Source of the DNA: Tubulanus polymorphus
Lineage: Eukaryota; Nemertea; Palaeonemertea; Tubulaniformes; Tubulanidae
Direction: 5' to 3'
Length of the DNA stretch: 64,000 nt
NCBI RefSeq assembly: GCF_964204645.1
Contig: NC_134025.1
Location: 18,878,001-18,942,000 of the forward strand
Within the stretch, counting starts at the first letter, position 1; every line of letters begins with the position of its first letter. A model generated the notes under the pieces. That model was given only the letters and a program-made list of their open reading frames with translations, did not search any database and was not told the origin of the DNA. The translations under genes and the position numbers were made by a program. Of the stretch, positions 50,930 to 61,388 are shown piece by piece.

Positions 50930-53900
50930 CTATTGGAGGGATCTATATACATCTAAGCCGGTCTTAATGAATTTAGCTAAGTTGACCGTTGGGTTTTTCA
51001 GAATATCAAGGGTATTAAAGGTATTCAAATTCAAAAAGTTTATGCGTTGTTCGTTAAGTAAGGTACAGTCAAACAGAAAATGGGATTCGTCACCTAAAGT
51101 ATTACAAGTGGGGCATATTCTATCGGCTCTGTCTAAATGAAGGTTTGAAAATTTGTTCACAGGTAAAATATAGGACCCGACCCTAAATTCAAATAAACTA
51201 GTTCCTAAGTCATCACCAAGTTCTATTTTATACTTCTCTAACCTAATATCATTTTTATATTGCCTAAAGTTAGTGTATATCGGATTAGTATTTATGGCAG
51301 ATACAGTTTCTTGAAGGTGCTGGTCACGGAGTATCTGTTTTATTCGTTTTGAAAAAGATTTACTGTTAGTCATGAATTGCTGCGTCCAAATGCAGGACAA
51401 ACCACAGTCATCAAACGTTTTCTTTATATATGATAACCAAGGGCTCTTAAATTTATCCCTTAAAAATAAATTGAAAGATATTTTATAGAGTATTGAATTA
51501 AGTTTGGTTTGCTTTCCAGATACTGTTTTCACCCAAAAGTTAATCATCCTGCGTCTAACATCTATAATCAAAGGGTAACGTCCTAGCTCTGATAAAACTT
51601 GTAAGTTGCGAGAATATTTCGTCACTTTCATTAAGATTTTACAGAAGAAGCAATGAATATTTTCTAATAAATCAAGATTTTCATATCCCCAGATCTCACA
51701 CCCATACATGGCTATTGGAGCAACACACGTATCAAATAATTTAAACATAACATCTATGGGCAATTTCAAACGTCTGCCTTTTTGAACGATCGAAAACATA
51801 GCTCTGATAGCTTTATCGTAAAGATACTTTTTTGCCTTAGCAAAGTTACCATTCCAATTGAATTTTACTCCGAGATAAACATAATCTTCAACTACCTCTA
51901 ACTCTTGATCACCAAACATAAATTTCGAGATCGTTTTTATCCGGGATTTACTTCGCGCAAATACTAGTACTTTAGTTTTCTCTGAGTTAACAGTGAGACC
52001 ATTAGCCGCGCAATATTCAAATAAGGTATCTAAGTGTAGCTGAAGAGATTTCTCATCCTCAGCAAGAATAACTGTATCATCTGCGTATAGTATTATGAAT
52101 AAATTCAGTAAAGTATCAATATCCTGATCACGATTCAAATTCAAGTCGGTTTTCCACGATCAATGAAAAATTCTTCAATGTCGTTTAAGAATAACGAAAA
52201 GAGGATAGGTGAGAGATTTTCGCCTTGTCTTAAGCCTCTATCAGCTGCAAAGTATTGTGACGTGCAACCATTTAATTCAACACATGATTTTATGGAGTTA
52301 TACATATTTTTGACCACATTGAAAAAGTTTCCATTAACATTGTTAGCAATTAATTTTCGCCATAACTTTACCCTACAAATCGAGTCGAAAGCTTTCTTAA
52401 AATCAACAAAGGCGCAAAAAAGTCTTCTTCCCTGACAAAGATACAGCTCTACGATTGTTTTAAGCGTGTAAATATGATCAATGGTGGAATATTTCGATCT
52501 AAAGCCAGCCTGGGCTTCACTTATAATGTGATTCGTATCTAGAAATGTTGACAATCTTTGATTTAGGATACTTGTAAATAATTTACCAAGACAGCTAACT
52601 AAGGTAATACCTCTATAATTATCAGGATTAGAGGGATCGCCATTCTTTTTGAAAATGGGTTTGATGACGCCTATAGACCACATCTCTGGAACATATCCTG
52701 TTTTAAGAACTAAATTGAATAATTTTTGTAATATATCAACTAAAAACGGATACTGACTAACTCCCAACAGCTCATTCGTGATTCCATCAATGCCTGGGGC
52801 CTTATTGTTTTTGAGTAAAGAGATAGCCTTAATTACCTCATCACTGGTTATATCACTGTTCAAAATATAATTGTCATAGACAGGATGGTCACCCACGTCT
52901 GGGGGCTCATCACCGTCATCGGTTTCATTGTTAACATTATTCAAATTATTTAATCTCATAAAATGTTCAAGAAAAATATCGATATCTATATTAGCCTCAT
53001 TATTTTTTGTTCCACTCGCCGAGTTTAGCATCGACCAATACTTTTTTGGGTTATTAATTTCGCATTCTCTCAATTCCTTAATAAATTCATCCTTTTGTTT
53101 CTTCTTATTTTCTCGGATGACCTTTTTATAGTTTTTAGACGAGTTCTTAAGGGATTCAAAATTGGAAGGGGTAGGGCAACCCCTATATCTTTTTTTCATA
53201 TAATTATATTTCTTCTGTGCATCTCTACAGTCCCTGCCAAACCATCTGTTGCGGACCGGTTTTTTGCAGTTATTACTTTTCCTACTTTTTCTATGGTACA
53301 TCAAATTACACTCATCAGCACTTGATAATAAAGAAGATACAAATCTATCGGTAAGTCCATTAATGTCATCTGGCGATTGATGTCCTAGATCTTGCAACCC
53401 GTCCAACAGTAACTTATCTAAATCATTATCTCGTAATCTTGATTCTACATTCAGGAAAAATTGATTTGATCTAGTACTGACCCACCTAATTGAAGTTTTA
53501 AAGTTCGCGTGTTCATTACCCCTTTCATTATCGCTAGCAATGGTGTCCCTAGAATTCGTATACACGCACAGATTAATAGGATTATGTCCATCAGATAATA
53601 ATGGGTCAAAAGGCATTATTTCAAAGTCCTCAACATAACCAAACAGTTCTAAATCACACACAAAATAATCGATGACACTAGTGTTCCTAAAAGTATAATT
53701 ACCTGTCTGATCATTGCCACATCTGCCATTGAGGATAATTAGTGAATGGTTCTTACACAAATCTATTAGTTGATAGCCTGTATTATTCTTTCTTTTGTCC
53801 TGATTATTTCTAGTAGTGGGAACGCCTAAATTAATCAATGAGTCAACAATAGGGTCTAAGTTATCATCTTGAATTATCTGATTATCAGGTTCCAAAAAGT

Positions 53901-54717
53901 CTGGCATACAAGCGGTGTGAGCATTAAAGTCACCAGAAATTAACACATTGAAATCATACTCAACTTTCAATTGCAATAACTCTATTTCAATTTCTCTGAT
54001 AGCTATTTCTGAATAATAACGACTATTTTCTGGAGGAATATAAATTACACCTAAAAGTACATGTTTGTCGCGATTAAATAAATCTTTATCTAATAAATAC
54101 CAAGATACAAACTGAGAGTCAGTCGAAATTGGTTTTATTTTGTTTTTCATGAACTTCCTATATATGATACCGACGCCACCTGATCCTTTTTTTGAAAATT
54201 TTTTCCTATTTTTAAAGTGCGCCATATGGGAGGCGGGCAAGCTACAACCTAAATTACCGTCTAAATCATCTAAGTGAGTTTCAGTTAGACATGTGATGTC
54301 ATTATTGCTAATAAATTCACAGAATTCTGGGATATCGAGTTTAGCTATAAGGCCACATACATTCAGCGTAGAAAACTTTAATGATGATTTGATACAAGGA
54401 ATTTCACTTATGTTTGCTGCGTTTGCTGTACTAGTTACATTTTGCTTATTTAAATCAGAAGTGTTAATATTTCGCTTATTTACATCAGAAATGAAATTGT
54501 TAGGAGTTACATCAGGTACATGATTGTTACTATTTACATCAGGGTATGTATCTACCGTATGAGAATTTACATGCGAGCCAACGATATCTCTATTTACATT
54601 TGGATAACTGTCACATAAATTTACACTATTTACAAATTCTATAACATAACAACAACTTCGAGATACAAGGACAGTCCGGTCTACGAATTGTACGCAAAGT
54701 CCCTCCGCTGGTTCCTA
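50930..54717 (-). pseudogene. LINE ORF2: endonuclease and reverse transcriptase
   Basis: Open from just after the TAG at about 54717 without an ATG near the start, suggesting reinitiation or an upstream break. The endonuclease has LNVCGLIAKLDIPEF, CLTETHLDD, SGDFNAHT and SDGHNPI. RT has APGIDGITNELL, FVDFKKAFDSI, GLRQGENLSPILFSLFLNDIE; a one-base frameshift at about 52142; then LYADDTVILAED. The C-terminus has CPTCNTLGDESHFLFDC. The only clear lesion inside ORF2 is the frameshift between the two halves of RT. Confidence 0.85.
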
Positions 54718-54960
54718 GTGGCTGTCCATCGGTACGCGGTCACGGTTTTCGCGGATAACGAGTTTGTCCCGTACAAAGAAAGCTTGTTTTCCGTTCGCTT
54801 TCGCGGCTCTCAGCTCGGGTAGCTTTTCGCGTCGTCTCGCCGCCCATTCCTCAGGCACCTGTTCATTCAGTCCTAAAGACGAGCCCGCGAGATTTTTTCG
54901 CAACTGAACGTACCAGTTCACGATCTTTGAAGAACTCGACAGTATCGGTAGCGCCGCTAC
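54715..54960 (-). pseudogene. C-terminal end of LINE ORF1
   Basis: About 80 residues: a helical stretch, then RREKLPELRAAKANGK, QAFFVRDKLVIRENR and a stop at 54715. The basic pattern is usual for the end of LINE ORF1 proteins. The frame is closed upstream by a TAA at about 54961. Confidence 0.55.
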
Positions 54961-57060
54961 TTAGCAATAATAAGAACTAATGTTATTAACGATGTTTTGT
55001 TAAGTGGAAAGACGCCGAGTACCAGTATATATCCGATAGGTTCGAATCCCCAATTTCTTCGGGATGATTTGATTTTAAAATAGCGATCGTTTTAATAGAT
55101 TTGGTGTACCTTATTGAACTTACCCACCGTCAACACACCTGCCGGATGTGAAACTGGGGACGTCCTATTCCAATGACGCTAAAGATTTTGTGTGAATTTT
55201 ATGGTACTGTAACGGCGGTATGAATTAAATTCAGCTTAGACTGAGAGTAAAGTATTTTAAGGCAAACTCTAATGGGCTAACTGCACATTGTCGAAAGACT
55301 TCTCATCCATCGATACTTGATAAAAATGAAATAAAACATCTAGTTCCAATTATCTCATGTAAGCATAACATTTATTTTGAAAATCTCAACCATACATCAA
55401 AACATTTTAAAGCCTTCTATATCAAATGCAATCATTTGCTAAACAATAGACAAATGGCAATATCTCTTTCATATTAATTATATCACGAATGCTAAATATT
55501 GCGATATTAATTGAAATCGTTCAACCAACAAATGAATTTAGTTAACATAATATCATCACAAACCATTCATATCCTTGGCAAAGGACTTATAAGCTTTTAG
55601 AATATCCAAACAGGAAAACTTTAGTCTCATTTCTATGCGAGTAGAAATACATTATCATTATAACATCCATATCTGTGCACTATATATATGTTTATAATGT
55701 CATATCTCTTAATAATAATCAATCCAATAATCAAATTAATAATACTAATTTATTAATTGATAAATAAACTATCAACTCTGCTATAATTGAGTTACACATG
55801 ATGTAAAAAAATTATGACATAAAAACTCCTGTCAGAGTAATAGAAGTAACTGTCTAATACATGAAATAACACATTTTATACAATGAACTGAGCTCTGAAT
55901 CTGATGAAAATATTCAATCTGAGATCTTACGAATGATGTTATTTTAGCCCTCTACTTCTGAAAACTGAATAGCGCGCTGTGAACTTCAACTTCAAAACAA
56001 ATTTGTTGAACAGCAGTGTATCGAAAAACTGTACGTAGGCTACAGTGTACCGCGAACTGAACGCGGCGTCTTCTCACTTAGAAAATTATCGACTTGACTG
56101 ATTAGTTCGATTTTCGACCGCGGCGGCGCTATACGACATTGGACAAAAGAAACTTTCTACCTTTTGCCCGTTCGACGGGGTTCGGCAACGTTCAAAATGG
56201 TGGACGGATCTCGTTCGCTACGAAACCGAACGCGATAGCCTGTACCTGTCAGGTTCGAATCCCGCCGCCTTTCCGACTTTACACAATCGTTCTTTAGAAG
56301 ACCAAACGATGGTAAATATGTTTTTAAAGGGCATTTTTATTAGGAAATGCTTTTTTAGATCAAAATTAGTACTATTTTTCTTGTGTCGGATTTGTTAAAT
56401 ATTTCCAACGTAATTTCGACTAATGTCTATTTATTAATGGATGAGACCTGTTTTTCTTGGATATTTTGCTTACTTTTTGGGGTACATACCTCATTTATGT
56501 CTTAACAGAATGCCAGAAATCGATGGATCGAAATGGATTGGCAAAAAGACTCCTTAAGTCCAATTGAATGAGAGAGAAAATCCTCAATTTTGTGAAATTT
56601 CTTGAATTTTTACATTGTCACCATGCCTACGAAATGAAATTATTTTTCTTGTGGGGGCTCAACAACTAAATCAGGGTGGCGTAGGCATGGTAACAGTCGA
56701 AAAGTGCGACGTCGTTTCAACGTCATAAATAGTGCTAAAGATGATCTCATGCTAACTGGTCAGACCCGACGTAAGTCCGACGTTGTCTCTACGTAACAGC
56801 GCAACCTCCACCAAAAATCGACGTCAGATGTCGGTTGTTTTAAAGAAGTGAGTTTCTAGAATCCTAAAATGACGCCTAGGGTAGATAAGTTTCACAACCG
56901 TTTTAAAAGATATTCCTAATCTCCTAGATTTGTTGTTACACCTAGGCTACTTCAACCGAACAACTATGACTGTGGCGCCACTGTGCGACTCCACACGAAA
57001 CTAGCTCGTTGAGGTTCAAGGCTGAAGTTGGCCATTTGTATATGGAGTGCAGCAGGGATT
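54961..57060. other. Host DNA upstream of PPP1R12
   Basis: No coding region seen. AGGTTCGAATCCC-type B-box words occur at about 55033 and 56250, probably from degraded tRNA-derived repeats. 56780-57060 is the likely promoter and 5' untranslated region of the next gene; no TATA box stands out. Confidence 0.4.
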
Positions 57061-57324
57061 ATGGCGCTGCCTTTGGTGGGCGATAGTGGTGGTTTCAGAA
57101 ACGCCTATGCCAAGAGACAAAGTCAGTTAGAACGCTGGTCAGAATCCGAAACTAATAAGCAACCTGTTACGCTAAAACACGACCTGGGAAAGGTTCGATT
57201 TCCCGAGGATTGTATCTTTCTCGCCGCTTGTGCTCAATTCGACAAAAAAGAAATCGAAAGACTCCTTGAAAAAGGTGCTAATATCAATACAGGAAATATA
57301 GACGGTCTGACTGCTCTCCATCAA
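57061..57324 (+). CDS. PPP1R12A: Myosin phosphatase targeting subunit (MYPT), first coding exon
   Basis: The first in-frame ATG is at 57061. The exon encodes 88 codons and ends CATCAA before the donor GTAAGT at 57325, phase 0. It contains AYAKRQSQLERWSES, the PP1-docking motif KVRF (residues 44-47), and the start of the ankyrin repeats (FLAACAQFDKKEIERLLEKG, INTGNIDGLTALHQ). In the family this region binds the PP1 catalytic subunit and directs it to myosin light chain. It joins without a gap to the exon at 61258. Which vertebrate paralogue is nearest cannot be told from two exons. Confidence 0.9.
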
Positions 57325-57525
57325 GTAAGTTTAGGGCCGTAGTAAATTCATTATTTTCATATTAGACCCAACTACATATGAATGAATCACCATAGTCAGG
57401 TGAACTGCAGCCTCTCAAGGCCTACACAAGAGCCTACTACATAAAAGCTGGGGGGATGTTTTCATTTGTTACATTGATTTTTCAAACAAAATGGTTGCCT
57501 TTGCCACTTTGTATGAAAAGTACTG

Positions 57526-58145
57526 GGCGCTATTGCACTTTCGTACCCCCCTCCGAAAAATGTTTATTTCAGCATATTTATTATCAGGGAGGTCTAGGGA
57601 TTCAAAATCAGTAACTTTTGACCCAAAAAACTTACTTTTAGTTGTTTAAAATTTAGATATTTTGGGCCCTAAATCGCGTGTAAAATCGCCGATTCGCGAC
57701 GTCAACAACGCCATATTGGATGTCAATCAAAGTTTCTAACCCTCTACTGAAATGTCATGACATTAAAACTTTGCAAAAACCATGTTTTCAAACATAACCA
57801 TCTCTGAAAATGACGCGTATGTTTGCATTATTTTCATACTTAGCTATTGATCTAAAGATGTTCTGATGAAGAAAAGTTATATGCCCAAAAACGAAATTTT
57901 GTCAATTAAATTCAATTAAATTTATTGAGATACATTTATTCAGATGTGTTTAGGTGGTAATTAGTGCGGAAACATGGCCGACCCGTCGGTTTGAATCGAG
58001 GAAATCGGTCCCAAATTATCAGAATTTTGGCTAGGAAAAAATTTTTTTTGTCAAAAGTAATTTATTTTGACTCTACAGACCTCCCTGATAAATAATATAC
58101 AGAAATAAAAAATTTTCGGAGGGGGTACGAAAGTGCAATAGCGCC
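57526..58145. mobile_element. Merlin-like MITE
   Basis: 620 bp with inverted ends of about 110 bp beginning GGCGCTATTGCACTTTCGTA, and a perfect 8-bp target duplication AAGTACTG (57518-57525 and 58146-58153). GGNGC ends and 8-9-bp duplications fit the Merlin superfamily; a hAT origin is the alternative. It has no coding capacity. Confidence 0.75.
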
Positions 58146-60608
58146 AAGTACTGTAAGGCCTGGGGTCACAGACGATCTTAACGCAGGATTATTCCAGTGA
58201 ATGCTATTTTGCAACCCTGTCCCTGGCCTACTGTCTGGGGTCCGACTGTTTGTCACACATTTTTTTCGCGTGACGTTTCGATCCGTAATTTCGATAGATC
58301 TACCATTATTATGCATCGATTTGTTCAGCAAGGATTTTGCATTCAGAAATATTATGGACAAAATTTTTGCTTAAAGTTGTTTTTGCTCTCATTTATCAGC
58401 GATAATTAACTCAGCGTATGCTTGCGTGATGCTGAGGCTCAGAATGATTGCTATGACGTGATCACCTTCATGAGTGTAATAAAATACTGTAGGTGGCCAC
58501 GGACAGATGGACTACCTTACGGACCACGAAATCTGTTTTGCAGCCACATTATGCGAGTGTATGCTAGTTAAACAATCGCTTAGGCCTAGGGCCTAGATGA
58601 AAACACTACTGGTAACAAAGTTAGGCCTATGCCAATTCATGATTTATTTCTGAATGCAAATTTCTTACTGAATGAATTGATGCATAATATTTACAGATCA
58701 ATTGATTATTAACGAGATCGCGGACCAAAATGTTGCACAGAGAGTATGTGTGACGAACAGTAGGCTAATGCTATTATGCCAATGCATGTACTACATAGGG
58801 CCCTATGATAAGATCCTTAGGCCTACTAATGAAAATAACAATAAGATTATTAGGGTTAGGGATTCGATAGGATAAGGGTCCAGATGGTTAAGCTACCTGA
58901 TACTTGCACAAATTTCATCCTGCACTGGCACGTTCTTTGGCGTGCCAATGATTTATGTCCTCAGGAACAATTGCAGGGAGTGCGTGAAGGGAGTGTTGGG
59001 GCGTACCTAGAGAGGATTTTAAAATTTTCAAAAATGCACCAATGTTCGCCTAATGTGCGTACCTCTTGGTAGCCATGGTTGGATGCTGCGTCAACTGGGC
59101 GCGAATATTGCCGCTGGTGCATCTCGGCGCGTTCCATGCTTTTCTCCTGTTTACCTAGATGTTATAGCATAGAAGCTATCAGATATAGACCCCTCTGTTC
59201 TGCAATAAAAGTAACTCTTTGACATTTGGCATGTCGTATCGTTCACAGCTGGTCGAGGCATGTAGCATGAAGGCTGCTGGAATGATGCTGGTTGTGTGTG
59301 ACACTACGGGAAAATGTGGTGCGGTAGATGTGAACTTTGCGCGAACAACGCTGAACTTATGTGTAAACCAGTCGAGCCATTGCGTGTCAATGCATGCCAA
59401 ACCAGCACATTTGATATACTAATTAGCCATGTGCTCAAACTGCGAATTCAATCAAATTTTATTCTGCAAAAAATATCAAATCCAACTCAATTTTACTTTA
59501 TTGACTAAGGTAAAACAGCAAATCTAATTCAATTTTGTTTTATTGAGAAAATTTCAGCAAATTCAATTCTATTTCACATTCAAATCACTAAGACCAAGGG
59601 AAAACATTTGTCGGCGGTATTTGTTCCTGCCAGCTCCAGTCACTGTCTGTGCTACTTATGAAAACACGATTGAATTGTGTAAATTATTAGCCTGGGATTG
59701 ACTAGTCCGCTTATTGCTGGGAGTGTATTTGGACAAATTAACCGTCTCACAGAAGGCATCATTTGCCATTTTATGAAAAGCTGACATGCTGGCCATAGTG
59801 CCCCTTGGGGCTCTTGTATTCGCATATTTTCAATGATACAAAATAGGATAAAGTTTTGACTAATTCATAGGATTCTAAGAGAGATTTAAGTATTTCTACA
59901 ACTTGTAACAAAATATGCATAGACTAGTATTATGATTGTAAGTAGGCCTACTACGTAATTTCACCATCTAATGCCCTATGTTCAATGGATGCAAAAATTA
60001 ACTATCTTGAAAATTGCCACAATCAAGCGTCATGACCTGCAACTTTGTTATTGACTGTGATTATAAAATATGCATATACCAATATAGATTGCAAGACTTA
60101 ATTTAACTCCCCCTAGTGGTGAGAACAACGGGTAACCCCTATTCCATGAGAGATCATCCTTGCTTGCCTGGGTTTGGTTGCTGCCTCTTGACCTCATGCC
60201 AATTTAAACCCTGGATGCTAATCTTATATTGGTTTTACACAAGGTTGCTACACAAGGTTGCTGCACAGCTGCTACTGGTCTGTGCCAATCAGATGTGTTG
60301 TTTTTCAACGACAGATTCGTTCTATCATAACAACTCACCTGATTGGCTAGATATAGACTGGTGACCGCTGAGCACCAATGAAGGGTTTATAGTGCAAACA
60401 AATGTCGAGTATCAAGACTAAGTTAAAACATGTTGATGTTTCCTCAAAAAACCATTGTCCAGATATGAATGAGAACTGCGTAACTAAATAGCTGCTGACT
60501 GATCCAAAACCCTGTCTGATGTTAAACTGGAATTTCAATGTAATATGATAAACCTAGTAGAATTCACAGTTCAGACCTAAGATGTCTTTTTTTATTTAAA
60601 AAAATCAT

Positions 60609-60758
60609 AAGACAGCCATCTTGTTTTCGATCGACCCAATTTTTCTTTTTTTATATGAAAAACCATGTAGAACCTTGAGTTCAGGCCAAAGATAACCTTT
60701 TTGAATAAAAAAATGTCACAAGACAGCCATCTGGTTTCTGATCGACCCAATTTTTCTT
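60609..60758. repeat. Pair of tandem units of about 111 bp
   Basis: AAGACAGCCATCT and GATCGACCCAATTTTTCTT occur at 60609-60647 and again at 60720-60758, with related flanks. A weaker third copy may start at 60892 (AAGTCAGCCATC). Confidence 0.7.
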
Positions 60759-61257
60759 GTAATTCTAGGCCCCAGGCCAGGGGGATACATACGCATGCCA
60801 AACCTCTAGATTTTATTGAAGCATTTTCAAAAATTTTCCATGAAAACTTAGAAAAATGTGCAATTAACTGATTTTATTGAGTGGCCACAAGTCAGCCATC
60901 ATGATTCCAATTAGGCCAACTATTGGCTGCAGTGACTCGGAGAGATATATTCTACAAAAATCAAATATCAAGACCATGCATCAAAGTTTGTGAAAAGCTT
61001 CCCAAGAAAACTAGATTCTGTCTACAGACCATGGATGAGAAGTGAACCAATAGCCTGCTGGGACTAAAGTCTCAATAGGGTTAAACATTCTGGTCATATG
61101 ATGGTTCCTGGTTGGAAATGATGAATTAATTGCTGATTTTAAGGAATCATTATACAATATCTTTGTCAACTGATCATAAGCTTGGCCTGATATAGTTATG
61201 ATAGGCCTTAAGAAATCTTAATCTAATTTCTAATTTTGTTGTGCATTTGTGTTTCAG

Positions 61258-61388
61258 GCATGCATCGATGGAAAGTTGGATATGGTGAAATTTCTGGCGG
61301 AGAGGGGGGCAGATTTAGATGTCTGCGACAATGAAGGTTGGACTCCTCTCCATGCCACTGCGAGTTGTGGATTTTTAGATATTGCCAA
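61258..61388 (+). CDS. PPP1R12A: Myosin phosphatase targeting subunit (MYPT), second coding exon
   Basis: Acceptor TTTCAG at 61257 and donor GTAAGA at 61389; 131 bases, ending in phase 2. It encodes two ankyrin-repeat units, DMVKFLAERGADL and EGWTPLHATASCGFLDIA, continuing the first exon (TALHQ-ACIDG) as in the known family. The rest of the gene is beyond the window. Confidence 0.9.

Larger units (their letters stand above)
50716..54960 (-). mobile_element. 5'-truncated LINE of the APE type
   Basis: The minus strand encodes the end of ORF1, then ORF2 with endonuclease, reverse transcriptase and a C-terminal zinc-binding segment. The 3' end is a short tandem tail of CGTAAT units (50716-50740). 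I place it in the broad Jockey/CR1/I-type LINE group; the clade is not decided. ORF1 is mostly missing, so the 5' end is truncated near 54960. Confidence 0.75.
57325..61257 (+). other. Intron 1 of the PPP1R12 gene
   Basis: GT donor at 57325 and TTTCAG acceptor at 61257. It contains the MITE at 57526-58145, the repeat at 60609-60758 and otherwise no coding signal. Short open frames near 58884 and 59219 lack recognisable features. Confidence 0.8.

Noticed and set aside
56190-56275. tRNA gene near GGTTCGAATCCC
   Set aside because: A B box is present, but the possible acceptor partner GGCGGCG lies about 140 bases away and no A box fits; more likely a degraded repeat.
58884-59422. Coding exons in intron 1 of PPP1R12
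   Set aside because: The open stretches are short, overlap in several frames and show no domain, splice pair or similarity to the ankyrin region.
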